From Yersinia thracica (lineage in GTDB: Bacteria > Pseudomonadota > Gammaproteobacteria > Enterobacterales > Enterobacteriaceae), in the NCBI RefSeq assembly GCF_902170565.1, contig NZ_CABHXX010000009.1:62001-126000 (forward strand): DNA of 64,000 nt. Direction: 5' to 3'. Below the pieces are notes generated by a model. It was not told the origin of the DNA, made no database searches, and was given only the letters and a program-made list of their open reading frames with translations. A program made the translations under genes and the position numbers. Numbering within the stretch: the first letter of the stretch is position 1; each line of letters starts with the position of its first letter. This document shows positions 29,269 to 39,459 of this stretch, one piece after another.

Positions 29269-30909
29269 GTGGCTAATCACCCTCGTGCCGGGCAAGCTGC
29301 TCAGCAAAGCGATTTGATTAATGTTGCTCAGTTGACGTCGCAATATTATGTATTGCAACCTGATGCTGAAAATCAGGACCATGCAGTCAGATTTGGGACG
29401 TCGGGCCATCGTGGCAGCTCATTGCGCCACAGTTTTAATGAAGCACATATTCTGGCCATCGCGCAGGCGATTGCTGAAGTTCGCCATCAGCACGGCATTA
29501 CTGGCCCATGTTATGTAGGTAAAGATACCCATGCGCTGTCTGAACCGGCCTTTATTTCGGTGCTGGAAGTGCTGACGGCGAATGGTGTCGATGTTGTGGT
29601 GCAGCAAGATAATGGCTTCACTCCTACTCCGGCCATTTCTCATGCCATTCTTTGCTATAACGCGCAGGGTAAAAATTTGGCCGATGGCATTGTCATCACG
29701 CCATCCCATAACCCCCCTGAAGATGGCGGCATCAAGTATAACCCGCCGAATGGCGGCCCGGCTGATACCAATCTGACCTCGGTGATAGAAAAGCGCGCTA
29801 ATCAATTACTCAGTCTGAAATTAGAGGGTGTCAAACGCCAAACGTTGGATAAAGCCTGGCGCGGTAATCATCTGCGTGAGCAGGATTTGATTCAGCCGTA
29901 TGTTGAAGGTTTGGTCGATGTCGTTGATATTCCTGCCATTCAACAGGCTGGTCTGACATTAGGTGTCGACCCACTCGGCGGTTCAGGTATTGCTTACTGG
30001 CAGCGTATTGGCGAGCATTATAAGTTAGATCTGACGTTAGTTAATGATGCTATCGATCAGACTTTCCGCTTTATGCATCTGGATCATGATGGTGTGATCC
30101 GCATGGATTGCTCATCAGAATACGCGATGGCGGGCTTGCTGGCTTTACGTGATAAATTCGATTTAGCCTTTGCTAATGATCCCGATTACGACCGCCACGG
30201 CATTGTGACGCCAGCCGGTTTGATGAATCCGAACCATTATTTAGCGGTATCAATCAATTACCTGTTCCAGCACCGCCCACAATGGGGTGCAGATGTGGCG
30301 GTGGGTAAGACGCTGGTATCCAGCGCGATGATTGACAGAGTGGTGGCTGATTTAGGCCGTAAATTGGTGGAAGTTCCGGTCGGTTTCAAATGGTTTGTTG
30401 AGGGTTTGCACGACGGCAGCTTTGGATTTGGTGGTGAAGAGAGCGCTGGGGCATCTTTCCTGCGCTTTAATGGCAAACCTTGGTCGACGGATAAAGACGG
30501 CATTATCATGTGCTTGCTGGCGGCTGAAATTACCGCGGTTACCGGTAAAAATCCACAGCACCATTATGATGATTTAGCGAAACGCTTTGGCGCGCCAAGC
30601 TATAACCGTATTCAAGCTCCTGCAACCCAAGCACAGAAAAACGCACTGTCCAAGTTGTCACCAGAAATGGTGAAAGCCAGTACGCTGGCAGGTGACCCAA
30701 TCACTGCCCGCCTGACGGCGGCTCCGGGTAATGGCGCATCCATTGGGGGGTTGAAAGTGATGACCGACAATGGCTGGTTTGCCGCGCGCCCATCGGGTAC
30801 TGAAGATGCCTACAAGATTTACTGTGAAAGCTTCTTAGGCGCGGAGCATCGCGAAAAGATAGAGCAGGAAGCGGTGGATATTGTCAGTGCAGTATTAGCC
30901 GGTAAATAG
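29269..30909 (+). CDS. pgm: Phosphoglucomutase (alpha-D-glucose)
   Basis: Interconverts glucose-1-P and glucose-6-P. I choose GTG 29269 ([13 protein letters not shown]) because AGGGAG is 8 bp upstream and the length becomes 546 residues, equal to E. coli; an in-frame GTG two codons earlier is too close to the ribosome-binding site. Active-site phosphoserine lies in [11 protein letters not shown] (about 146), metal loop in DPDYDRHG (about 306), and the sugar-phosphate loop in [11 protein letters not shown] (about 506). Confidence 0.97.
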   Translation: MANHPRAGQAAQQSDLINVAQLTSQYYVLQPDAENQDHAVRFGTSGHRGSSLRHSFNEAHILAIAQAIAEVRHQHGITGPCYVGKDTHALSEPAFISVLEVLTANGVDVVVQQDNGFTPTPAISHAILCYNAQGKNLADGIVITPSHNPPEDGGIKYNPPNGGPADTNLTSVIEKRANQLLSLKLEGVKRQTLDKAWRGNHLREQDLIQPYVEGLVDVVDIPAIQQAGLTLGVDPLGGSGIAYWQRIGEHYKLDLTLVNDAIDQTFRFMHLDHDGVIRMDCSSEYAMAGLLALRDKFDLAFANDPDYDRHGIVTPAGLMNPNHYLAVSINYLFQHRPQWGADVAVGKTLVSSAMIDRVVADLGRKLVEVPVGFKWFVEGLHDGSFGFGGEESAGASFLRFNGKPWSTDKDGIIMCLLAAEITAVTGKNPQHHYDDLAKRFGAPSYNRIQAPATQAQKNALSKLSPEMVKASTLAGDPITARLTAAPGNGASIGGLKVMTDNGWFAARPSGTEDAYKIYCESFLGAEHREKIEQEAVDIVSAVLAGK

Positions 30910-30923
30910 TCATTACAGGTAAG

Positions 30924-30947
30924 AAATAGCGCCGGTTGGCGCTATTT
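30924..30947 (+). terminator. pgm terminator candidate
   Basis: A perfect 10-bp stem (AAATAGCGCC/GGCGCTATTT) with loop GGTT lies 14 bp after the pgm stop. The T run is inside the stem arm only. It could serve both pgm and the convergent RTX gene. Confidence 0.5.
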
Positions 30948-30994
30948 CGCCAACACCCATATAAGCAAAAAACCAACGGCGATATTCGCTATTG

Positions 30995-32455
30995 TTAATA
31001 TTCTACAGTGACCAAACCGCCAGCAAAACTATCCATCGGTATTGGGTGTTTTAAATATTTTATATTGGACTGAGAGGCTTCCTTGGGGGCAAAAGAAGAT
31101 AGCGCTTGAGTAATATAAGTTATATCAGGTAAGTTATCACCAAAATAGAAAGCACTTTCTACATACATTTCACGTAATGCATTATTCTTCTCAATTAGTA
31201 CGTCAATCAGACTTTTTCCTGTTAACTTCTCAGTGTCAGGCATTCTTTGACCGAAAAAGAGAGATAAGTCTGTTTGGTAAAAATCGCCAAGATCTACATT
31301 GTCAGCCAACATGGCTAATGATTTTTCAGGGTCATTAGCATACTCTTTTACTATGTTATCAATTAGTTCTTTATAATCATCTATATCACTATCTTCGCCA
31401 TAACGAAGATAGGATTTTGTCTCTAATTTTTTTATTTTAACACCATCTTGAGCATATTGATCTTTGATGATTACAACGACTTTGTTAGGGTGTTTTTCGG
31501 TGGTGGATATCATAAAATGATTACCATAACGACTAAATTGTAATTCATGAAAAAAATAATCATGAAAACCAATTGAATTATTCTCACCGCTATATTCAAC
31601 TATTAAATTAATGCCATCAAATCTGGAAAATATATATGCATCATCCCCCTGTCCTCCTGCCAAGTAATCATTGTTTTTCCCGCCTTCGATTCGGTCATTA
31701 CCATTGCCCCCAAATATTATATCACTTCCGCGCCAATTGGTTTTACTGGCAAAACAGGCAAAGCCATCAGCATCACCATGTAATTCATCGTTGCCATCAC
31801 CACCATCAAGGACGTCATCACCCGCGCCACCGGCCAGTCCATCATTGCCTCTGCCTCCCACCAGGGTGTCATTGCCATTCTGGCCAAATAGAGAGTCAAA
31901 AGAATCATTACCAATGAGAATATCATTGCCATCCCCGCCGGTTAAATTATCATTTTTATTTCCACCGATAATAATATTATCGCCATCCCCACCAATAACT
32001 TCATTTCTGATATATTTATGCCCTAAGAAATTTTCATCTCTATTTAATAGGGTGCTTTTTGATGGTTGGGTATTCATGATTAAATGGTGTGCAGAGTAAT
32101 ACTCAAGATCTTTCCTTGTTAGTAGTATTTCTTTACTGGGGCCGTCGTAAAAATTCTTTCTTTTGTAGGTTTTTTCCAAGGTTAAAAATAACTCATATTT
32201 AGTGCCGGATGTATCATGTAAAATAATGGATTTAACACTAACACGACCTTTTCTAACCACTCTGAAGGTCATTATGGTAACAATATCCTTTCTTTTATCA
32301 AGAAAGATTATTTTAAGGTATGAAGACGAATATTTAAAAAACACCCTTTCGGGATGTACATTTTTTATTAAAATCGATTTGTTATTTTTATAGGTAATTA
32401 ATTCGCCTGTTACTGTCTGGGCTATATCCCTTTTGTTAATTTTATTGTCACTCAA
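30995..32455 (-). CDS. Orphan RTX-repeat (haemolysin-type calcium-binding) protein
   Basis: A 486-residue protein. Residues 1-150 match no family I recognise. Two blocks of glycine/aspartate nonapeptides follow: about eight units at 155-227 (for example GGDGNDILI, GGAGDDVLD) and three at about 249-275 (GGNGNDRIE). A 210-residue C-terminal part ends FAGGLVTVEY. RTX blocks form calcium beta-rolls, mostly in proteins secreted by type I systems, but no ABC exporter, membrane-fusion protein or acyltransferase gene lies nearby. No N-terminal signal peptide is seen. The gene is markedly AT-rich against its neighbours, which suggests acquisition. Function unknown; secretion would need an exporter elsewhere. 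Confidence 0.85.
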   Translation of the reverse strand: MSDNKINKRDIAQTVTGELITYKNNKSILIKNVHPERVFFKYSSSYLKIIFLDKRKDIVTIMTFRVVRKGRVSVKSIILHDTSGTKYELFLTLEKTYKRKNFYDGPSKEILLTRKDLEYYSAHHLIMNTQPSKSTLLNRDENFLGHKYIRNEVIGGDGDNIIIGGNKNDNLTGGDGNDILIGNDSFDSLFGQNGNDTLVGGRGNDGLAGGAGDDVLDGGDGNDELHGDADGFACFASKTNWRGSDIIFGGNGNDRIEGGKNNDYLAGGQGDDAYIFSRFDGINLIVEYSGENNSIGFHDYFFHELQFSRYGNHFMISTTEKHPNKVVVIIKDQYAQDGVKIKKLETKSYLRYGEDSDIDDYKELIDNIVKEYANDPEKSLAMLADNVDLGDFYQTDLSLFFGQRMPDTEKLTGKSLIDVLIEKNNALREMYVESAFYFGDNLPDITYITQALSSFAPKEASQSNIKYLKHPIPMDSFAGGLVTVEY

Positions 32456-32742
32456 AATATTCCACCTTTTATATAATAAGTTAATAACTATGAGGGTATG
32501 AATTTTAAAAAAAACCTCTCACATAATTAAAATGGAGAAATTCTATATTTATCATATTTATCATATTTGAAATATTCAATGCTACAAATGCAACATGCAT
32601 TAATAAAAGAGCACTTCATTTATTCTTAATGATAAATCATATGCTCTTAAGTAAAGATTGGTGATAACTATAGTCTATTCTTTATTGCAAGTGTATTACT
32701 CTGTCATTTTTATATTGTGACTTCTTATTAGAATAATAAATA

Positions 32743-33171
32743 TTATCCCAATGCCACCATCAATGCGCCAGCAGTGATTAGCGCGACACCTAATCCGGCC
32801 ACTAATGATATTTTTTCGCCAAACAGAATAAAGGCCAGAATCACGGCGAAAACCACGCTGAGCTTATCAATGGGCGCGACTTGTGAGACATTGCCATTCT
32901 TGATGGCCATAAAATAGAACAGCCAAGATAACGCCCCCGCGACACCACTAAGTACCACAAAAAGAAGCGCTTTTTTATCTGCTAATACTGTGCCGACCAG
33001 ATTGAATTTTCCCTGAACCACCACCACGCCGACCAAAAATAGCGCCATCACCACAGCCCGCACGGCGGTCGCGGTATTAGCATCCAAATGTTGCAGACCG
33101 ATTTTACCAAAGATGGCCACTAAAGATGCTGAAACGGCGGACAGTAGGGCATAAATCAACCAAGTGCTCAT
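32743..33171 (-). CDS. Half-size EamA/DMT permease
   Basis: A 142-residue hydrophobic protein with about five membrane segments, equal to one EamA repeat of the drug/metabolite transporter superfamily. The typical closing pattern is visible (PIDKLSVVFAVILAFILFGEKIS). Full-length DMT carriers have two such repeats, so this one should work as a dimer. I start at MSTWLIYALLS (ATG 33171); a TTG two codons upstream is also in frame. The 287-bp AT-rich gap to the RTX gene holds no feature I can support. Substrate unknown. Confidence 0.85.
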   Translation of the reverse strand: MSTWLIYALLSAVSASLVAIFGKIGLQHLDANTATAVRAVVMALFLVGVVVVQGKFNLVGTVLADKKALLFVVLSGVAGALSWLFYFMAIKNGNVSQVAPIDKLSVVFAVILAFILFGEKISLVAGLGVALITAGALMVALG

Positions 33172-33264
33172 AATCAATAAGACCTATTATCATCAAAAAC
33201 CTGATGCTACGCCGTTAAGTTTATTTTTCATAGTCTTGAAAGATATTTTATAGCTAATAAATCG

Positions 33265-33954
33265 TTACAGAATAAAGCGATAACCCACTCCAGTTTCCGT
33301 TAATAAATGTTTAGGGCGGGTAGGGTCGGTTTCTAATTTTTGACGCAGATGGCCCATATAAATGCGCAGATAATGGCTGTGTTCGACATAATTAGGCCCC
33401 CAAACTTGGTTGAGTAACTGGCGTTGGGTAATGACCTTGCCCGTATTCGCCAATAATGCTGAAAGTAACCGAAATTCAATCGGGGTCAGGTGGAGATCAA
33501 CACCGGCGCGGGTGACTTGGCGGTTAATCAAATCCACGCTGATATCTGAAAAGTTTACCCGCGGGCTTTCCTGGCTGCCCCCACTGTGACGGCGCAAAGC
33601 AACGCGCACTCTCGCCAGTAATTCACTGATACCAAAAGGTTTACTGAGATAATCATCGGCGCCAGCATCCAGCGCGGCCACTTTGTCTTCTTCACTGCTA
33701 CGGGCCGATAACACAATAATCGGGATGGCGCTCCACTGACGTAAATCCTGAATATAGGTCAGACCGTCACCATCCGGCAGACCCAAATCTAAAATAATGA
33801 GGTCGGGTTTACGGGTCCCAGCTTCAATCAGGCCGCGTTGCAGGGTTTCACTTTCAAATACGCGCCAGCCTTCACCCTCCAGCGCAATTCGAACAAAGCG
33901 CCGGATCTCTTTTTCATCTTCAACAATTAATATGTTAGTCGGGGATATCGTCAC
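33265..33954 (-). CDS. kdpE: Response regulator KdpE
   Basis: OmpR-family regulator that activates kdpFABC on potassium limitation or salt stress. The 229-residue protein has an N-terminal receiver (phospho-Asp in LIILDLGLPDGDG, about residue 56; Lys in LSKPFG, about 108) and a C-terminal winged helix (about 130-229, with LTPIEFRLLSALL). It overlaps the kdpD stop by 4 bp, so the pair is translationally coupled. Target site at 41314-41342. Confidence 0.97.
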   Translation of the reverse strand: MTISPTNILIVEDEKEIRRFVRIALEGEGWRVFESETLQRGLIEAGTRKPDLIILDLGLPDGDGLTYIQDLRQWSAIPIIVLSARSSEEDKVAALDAGADDYLSKPFGISELLARVRVALRRHSGGSQESPRVNFSDISVDLINRQVTRAGVDLHLTPIEFRLLSALLANTGKVITQRQLLNQVWGPNYVEHSHYLRIYMGHLRQKLETDPTRPKHLLTETGVGYRFIL

Positions 33955-36650
33955 GTTTCCTCAGTATCAATGTGTTCACTGTCAATTTCCGGGGCTTTCT
34001 CCAGTGGCAGGGTAAAGTGGAAGCTCGCACCGCCATCTTGACTTTTTTCCACCCAGATACGCCCACCCTGTACATCAATAATGGCACGGCAAATGGCTAA
34101 ACCCAAACCCACCCCCGGAATTGCGGACTCTTTGTTACCACGAGAGAATTTATCAAAAATCAATTGTTCCTGCCCAGCCGTGACTCCGGGGCCATTGTCC
34201 CAGACTTCGACATTCAGCCACTCGCCTTGCACCTTGGCTCTAATCCCCAACAATGCAGCGTAACCGGCGTATTTATGGGCGTTTTCAAGTAGGTTAATAA
34301 ACACCCGCTCCAACAAGCTGCCATCACAGTTGATCAGCACCATTTCATCCGGTAATTCGACCTTAATCTGATGATGACTTAAGGTGGTTTCCAGCATATG
34401 CAGGGCGCTGCCGATGATTTCTTCCAGTGACTGCCACTCTTTGCGCAGGTTAAAACCGCCCGATTGGATGCGGGCCATATCCAGTAAATTGTTGACCAGC
34501 CGGGTGGTGCTCAGCACTTGTTGGCGGATTTGATTGGCTTGTGGCGCATGGCGTGAACCTTCGGCGGACAGATCCAATGTCAGGATTTCCGCCTGACCGA
34601 ATAGCACGGTTAGCGGCGTACGCAAATCATGGGAAAGTGCCGCCAGCAGGGAGTTGCGCAGTTGCTCGCGTTCCGCATCCAGTTTGGCTAATTCGGCGCT
34701 GCGGGCCAGATGCAACCTTTCCAGCGCGTTGGCAATCAAGCTGGTAAAAGTCTGTAGCAAGCGCTGTTGCTCCGGCACCATCAGTTGGCGCAGGTTGGCC
34801 GGTTCAATCGCCAGCACGCCGTAAGTTTGTTTCGATGCCGTCAGCGGCAGTAATTGGTAAGGTACACCCGGCAAGGTATCGGTACCCGCGCCCGCTGGTG
34901 CGCCTTTGTCAAAGCTCCAGCGGGCAATGGCTTCGTCGACGGAAAGCGCGCCGCCATCATCGGTAGTAATTTGTTGTAAGCGCCCATCTTCTTGCGGCAG
35001 CAGCAGGTCGGTTTTGGCCTGAAAACTGCTGGAAAGAAAATGACGGCTGGTTTTGGCAATGTCTGCTGGGGTGAGGGCGCGGCTTAATCCGCGTGACATT
35101 TCATACAGATGTCTGGCGCGTTGCTCGCGGTAACGGGCAATTCTGGCTTGATAACGCACCCCGGCGGTCAGGTTCCCCACCACGATGCCAACAATCAGCA
35201 TGACGCCAAAAGTCAGCAAATATTGCACATCAGTCACCGCCAGTGACCAGTGCGGTTGGACAAAAAACAGGTCAAAACTGGCAACATTAATAACCGCCGC
35301 CAAGACAGAAGGCCAGCGGCCATAAAACAGTGCAATAATCACTACGCCGAGCAAGTAAACCATCACCAGGTTGGCTTGGTCGAACCCCGGTATTAGCCAC
35401 TGTGATAATACCGTGATCAGCGCACACAGGCCGATGGCCGCGACACAGCCGCGTAATTGCATCCGCCATTTTTCAGTGAAAGTTCGCGAGTCGGTCTCTT
35501 TCACGACATTGGCTGGGGCATCCTCCAGGGCGATAATCACCAGATCTAAATCCGGCCCGAGCTTGCCCAGACGGTCGGCAAAGCTGCCGCGTAGTTTCCA
35601 ATGTTGTTCAGTGCGGCGGCCAATAATGATTTTGCCCAAATTATGTTCGCGGGCGTAACGTAATATCGCCTGTTCCTCACTGGGTTCTGATAAAGTTGCG
35701 GTTTCAGCCCCTAATTCTTGCGCCAGTTTTAGGGTGCGCAGAATGGCGCGACGTTTGGCTTCCGGCAGGCGGTGCAGCCGTGGGGTTTCGACATAAACCG
35801 CATGCCAAATACAGCCCAACCGCGCCGCCAGCCGGGCTGCGGTCCGCACCAGTTTTTCATTGCCGCTGTTGTGGCCGATACACAATAAAATCGCATCGCG
35901 GGTATGCCAAACACGCTCGCGCCCTTGCGTGTCGCGAAAGGCGCGCATCTGGTCGTCAACCCGATCCGCCGTGCGGCGTAGGGCCAGCTCGCGCAGTGCA
36001 ATCAAATTACCCTTGCGGAAAAAATGCTCAATAGCGCGCTCGGCCTGCCCTGGAATATAGACTTTCCCCTCATTGAGCCGTTGGCGCAGGTCATCAGGGG
36101 GAAGATCGACTAAGACCACTTCCGTGGCCTCGTCAAACATATGGTCGGGTACTGTTTCTCGCACCCGAATACCGGTTACGCCACCGACCACATCATTGAG
36201 ACTTTCCAAATGTTGCACATTGACGGTGGTCAGCACATCAATGCCCGCATCCAGCAGCTCTTCAACATCCTGCCAGCGTTTGGGATGGCGGGAGCCATGG
36301 GCATTGCTGTGGGCCAGTTCATCCATCAGGATAAGGGCGGGGTGGCGGGCGAGGGCGGCATCCAAATCAAATTCACGAACCTGCCGATTACGGTGATGAA
36401 TCCGCTTTGCTGGCAGGATTGTCAGCCCTTCCAATAAGGCGGCGGTTTCACTGCGCCCGTGAGTTTCGACAACGCCGACTAACACATCCAGCCCTTGCGC
36501 CCGCAGGCGCTGGGCTTCTTGTAGCATGGCGTAGGTTTTGCCCACTCCGGCGCAAGCCCCAAAAAAGACTTTTAGTCGGCCACGAGATTTTTCATTCGCG
36601 GCCGCAAGCAGACTGTCGGGGTTTGGGCGGGTTGGTTCTGCATCCACCAT
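33951..36650 (-). CDS. kdpD: Sensor histidine kinase KdpD
   Basis: Membrane-bound potassium and turgor sensor of 899 residues. The N-terminal KdpD domain has Walker A GACAGVGKTYAML near 32 and a USP-like domain (about 250-375). Four membrane helices lie at about 400-500, then a GAF domain. The histidine kinase core has its H-box in LSHDLRTPLTVLFG (about 670), the N-box in NLLENAHKYA and G-boxes in GPGVGLGLAI-like motifs. It follows kdpC by 9 bp on the same strand. Confidence 0.98.
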   Translation of the reverse strand: MVDAEPTRPNPDSLLAAANEKSRGRLKVFFGACAGVGKTYAMLQEAQRLRAQGLDVLVGVVETHGRSETAALLEGLTILPAKRIHHRNRQVREFDLDAALARHPALILMDELAHSNAHGSRHPKRWQDVEELLDAGIDVLTTVNVQHLESLNDVVGGVTGIRVRETVPDHMFDEATEVVLVDLPPDDLRQRLNEGKVYIPGQAERAIEHFFRKGNLIALRELALRRTADRVDDQMRAFRDTQGRERVWHTRDAILLCIGHNSGNEKLVRTAARLAARLGCIWHAVYVETPRLHRLPEAKRRAILRTLKLAQELGAETATLSEPSEEQAILRYAREHNLGKIIIGRRTEQHWKLRGSFADRLGKLGPDLDLVIIALEDAPANVVKETDSRTFTEKWRMQLRGCVAAIGLCALITVLSQWLIPGFDQANLVMVYLLGVVIIALFYGRWPSVLAAVINVASFDLFFVQPHWSLAVTDVQYLLTFGVMLIVGIVVGNLTAGVRYQARIARYREQRARHLYEMSRGLSRALTPADIAKTSRHFLSSSFQAKTDLLLPQEDGRLQQITTDDGGALSVDEAIARWSFDKGAPAGAGTDTLPGVPYQLLPLTASKQTYGVLAIEPANLRQLMVPEQQRLLQTFTSLIANALERLHLARSAELAKLDAEREQLRNSLLAALSHDLRTPLTVLFGQAEILTLDLSAEGSRHAPQANQIRQQVLSTTRLVNNLLDMARIQSGGFNLRKEWQSLEEIIGSALHMLETTLSHHQIKVELPDEMVLINCDGSLLERVFINLLENAHKYAGYAALLGIRAKVQGEWLNVEVWDNGPGVTAGQEQLIFDKFSRGNKESAIPGVGLGLAICRAIIDVQGGRIWVEKSQDGGASFHFTLPLEKAPEIDSEHIDTEET

Positions 36651-36659
36651 GTTATGTCC

Positions 36660-37298
36660 TTAAGATTTTACCGGAGTAGCCGGGATTTTCACGTGACTTT
36701 GGGCATCCAGTGCCATATTCAGGTTCAGCACGTTGACAACGGATTCACCGAAGAAATTTGGCGTTGCTTTCTGTACATTGTCATCAATCAATTGTTTGAC
36801 CTCAGACAGCGGCATTTGACGAATGCTGGCAATGCGTGGAGCTTGATAATAGGCGGCTTCCAGTGAAATTTGCGGGTCGAGACCACTGGCGGAAGCGGTC
36901 ACCAAATCAACCGGCACCGGCCCAGTTTGGGTTGGGTTTGCCTGGCGCAATAATTTAACGCGCTCACTGATGGCTTTATCCAAATCCGGGTTGCTGGCAG
37001 CCAAGTTGCTGCCGCCGGATGACATTGGATTATAAGGCATATCGGCGGTTGCCGATGGGCGGCCAGCAAAATAACCCGGTTGAGTAAAGTTTTGGCCGAT
37101 CAAGCTAGAGCCGACCACCTCATCACCCAGCATCACCAGTGAACCATTCGCTTGCTGTGGAAACATCAGTTTTGCCAGCCCAGTGGTCAACAGAGGATAA
37201 GCTATTCCGGTGATAAGTGTCAGTAATATCAGTAAAACCAATGCCGGGCGCAGCCAGGACATACTTTTTGTGGATGACATATTGGTGGTCGATGACAT
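36660..37298 (-). CDS. kdpC: Potassium-transporting ATPase subunit KdpC
   Basis: Single-span subunit that couples KdpA to KdpB. The 212 residues are longer than E. coli KdpC (190) because of a Ser/Thr/Met-rich N-terminal stretch with three in-frame methionines (1, 7, 13) before the membrane helix (about 17-38). GAGG lies 9 bp upstream of the first ATG, which favours the long form. Family motifs SALIGQNF-like (SSLIGQNFTQPGYFAGRPS) and SGGSNLAASNPDL are conserved. Confidence 0.96.
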   Translation of the reverse strand: MSSTTNMSSTKSMSWLRPALVLLILLTLITGIAYPLLTTGLAKLMFPQQANGSLVMLGDEVVGSSLIGQNFTQPGYFAGRPSATADMPYNPMSSGGSNLAASNPDLDKAISERVKLLRQANPTQTGPVPVDLVTASASGLDPQISLEAAYYQAPRIASIRQMPLSEVKQLIDDNVQKATPNFFGESVVNVLNLNMALDAQSHVKIPATPVKS

Positions 37299-37379
37299 CT
37301 TTTATTACCTCAATTTGAGTCTTAAAACCGGCCACTACGCAAGCGGCAGTGGCCGTGACTTAGGTTAAATTTAACTGCC

Positions 37380-39446
37380 TTAGACCAGATTTAACGCCGT
37401 CAACACCAGGTCGATGAGCTTGATACCGACAAACGGCACCAGTAGCCCGCCCAGACCATAAATCCACAAATTGCGGCGTAGCAATGCGGCAGCGCTCATC
37501 GCCTTGTAACTGACCCCTTTTAGCGCCAGCGGGATCAGGAACACAATCACCAGCGCATTAAAAATAACCGCCGACAATATTGCCGAAGCCGGTGAATGTA
37601 ATTGCATCACATTCAATGCGTTAAGCTGCGGGTAAGTGGCCGCAAACGCCGCCGGAATGATGGCGAAATATTTGGCGACGTCGTTGGCGATACTGAAAGT
37701 GGTTAGCGAACCACGGGTCATCAGCATTTGTTTGCCGATATGCACCACTTCAATCAACTTGGTTGGGTTAGAGTCCAAATCCACCATGTTGCCTGCTTCT
37801 TTGGCGGCTTGAGTCCCGGAGTTCATCGCCACCGCCACGTCAGCCTGTGCCAGTGCCGGGGCGTCGTTGGTGCCGTCGCCGGTCATGGCCACCAATCGGC
37901 CCTCTGCTTGATATTGGCGAATTAAGGCCAGCTTGGCTTCCGGTGTGGCTTCGGCCAGAAAATCATCGACTCCCGCTTCAGCCGCAATCGCCGCCGCAGT
38001 CAGGCGGTTGTCACCGGTGATCATCACGGTTTTAATGCCCATTTTGCGCAGTTCAGCAAAACGTTCTTTAATGCCGCCTTTGACGATATCTTTCAGCGCC
38101 ACCACCCCCAGCACCCGAGGGCCATCGGCCACCACCAGAGGGGTACCGCCGGTGCGCGCCACACTTTCCACCGCATCTTCGACCGCGCGTGGGAAGTGAC
38201 CCTGATTGGATTCCACATGGCGACGAATTGCATCGACCGCACCTTTGCGAATCATTCTGTCTTGTACATTCACGCCGCTCATGCGGGTTTGTGCTGAGAA
38301 GGGCACAAAGGTGGCATTCAAGCTGTGCAAGTCGCGTTCGCGCAGGTTAAAGCGCTGTTTAGCCAGCACCACAATACTGCGGCCTTCCGGGGTTTCGTCG
38401 GCCAGTGATGAGAGCTGCGCGGCATCCGCCAGTTGTTGCTCGGTCACTCCCGGTGCTGGCAAGAATTCTGATGCCTGACGGTTACCCAGCGTGATGGTGC
38501 CGGTTTTATCCAGCAGCAGCACATCGACGTCACCGGCAGCTTCGACGGCGCGCCCGCTGGTGGCTATCACATTAGCCCCTAACATGCGGCTCATCCCGGC
38601 CACACCAATAGCGGATAACAACCCGCCGATGGTGGTGGGGATCAAGCAAACCAGCAGCGCCACCAACACGGTGATGGTGACCGGTGAACCGGCATGGTTA
38701 GCTTCAACACTGAAGACCGAGAATGGGTATAAAGTCGCGGTCGCCAGTAAAAAGACGATGGTCAGTGCCACCAGCAAAATGGTCAGCGCCACCTCATTGG
38801 GGGTTTTGCGCCGTTTAGCTCCTTCCACCATGGCTATCATGCGGTCGAGGAACGTCTCGCCGGGGTTAACACTGCACTGAACCACCAGCCAGTCTGACAG
38901 CACCCGAGTCCCGCCGGTTACCGAGGAAAAGTCACCGCCGGATTCACGGATAACCGGCGCAGATTCACCGGTAATGGCGCTTTCATCCACCGAGGCTCCG
39001 CCCTCCAGCACTTCACCGTCGCAGGGCACGGTGTCACCGGCTTCAATCAGCACCACATCACCTTTGCGCAGACTGTCGGCAGAGACTTTTTCTTGCGGCG
39101 CATCAAAGCGGGCTTCGGTCAGTTTTTTCGCCCAACTGGTTTTTTTCACGCCGCGCAGACTTTCCGCCTGCGCTTTGCTGCGCCCCTCGGCCAATGCTTC
39201 GGCAAAGTTGGCGAACAGCACGGTAAACCATAGCCACAGGGCAACACTGCCGGTAAACATGGCGTTGCCAGTGGTCTGGCCGCTTAAGATAGCCAGCCAA
39301 ATCAGGGTGGTCAGCCCACTTCCCAGATACACCACGAACATCACCGGATTGCGCCACTGGACGCGCGGGTCCAGTTTCTTCATGGCATCAAGCAGCGCAG
39401 TGCGAACCAGTGCTGGCTCAAAAATTGCGCGTTGTTTGCGGGTCAT
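37380..39446 (-). CDS. kdpB: Potassium-transporting P-type ATPase subunit KdpB
   Basis: Catalytic subunit of the high-affinity K+ pump, 688 residues. The phosphorylated aspartate is in [11 protein letters not shown] (about 313), the actuator motif is TGESAPV (about 166), and the hinge motif is [21 protein letters not shown] (split over about 520-540). Membrane helices flank these domains in the order expected for a type IA P-ATPase. It lies between kdpA (13 bp) and kdpC. Confidence 0.98.
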   Translation of the reverse strand: MTRKQRAIFEPALVRTALLDAMKKLDPRVQWRNPVMFVVYLGSGLTTLIWLAILSGQTTGNAMFTGSVALWLWFTVLFANFAEALAEGRSKAQAESLRGVKKTSWAKKLTEARFDAPQEKVSADSLRKGDVVLIEAGDTVPCDGEVLEGGASVDESAITGESAPVIRESGGDFSSVTGGTRVLSDWLVVQCSVNPGETFLDRMIAMVEGAKRRKTPNEVALTILLVALTIVFLLATATLYPFSVFSVEANHAGSPVTITVLVALLVCLIPTTIGGLLSAIGVAGMSRMLGANVIATSGRAVEAAGDVDVLLLDKTGTITLGNRQASEFLPAPGVTEQQLADAAQLSSLADETPEGRSIVVLAKQRFNLRERDLHSLNATFVPFSAQTRMSGVNVQDRMIRKGAVDAIRRHVESNQGHFPRAVEDAVESVARTGGTPLVVADGPRVLGVVALKDIVKGGIKERFAELRKMGIKTVMITGDNRLTAAAIAAEAGVDDFLAEATPEAKLALIRQYQAEGRLVAMTGDGTNDAPALAQADVAVAMNSGTQAAKEAGNMVDLDSNPTKLIEVVHIGKQMLMTRGSLTTFSIANDVAKYFAIIPAAFAATYPQLNALNVMQLHSPASAILSAVIFNALVIVFLIPLALKGVSYKAMSAAALLRRNLWIYGLGGLLVPFVGIKLIDLVLTALNLV

Positions 39447-39459
39447 AGTTATTCTCTCG

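Noticed and set aside
31700-32000. A CRISPR array suggested by regular short repeats
   Set aside because: The 27-bp periodicity is coding sequence for RTX nonapeptides, with no constant repeat-spacer pattern. No CRISPR array is seen anywhere in the window.
31636-32099. His- and Pro-rich frames antisense to the RTX repeats
   Set aside because: The repetitive composition is the mirror of the Gly/Asp nonapeptide codons and not an independent gene.
30995-32455. A complete RTX toxin operon
   Set aside because: No acyltransferase, ABC exporter or membrane-fusion gene is adjacent, and the protein is much smaller than pore-forming RTX toxins.
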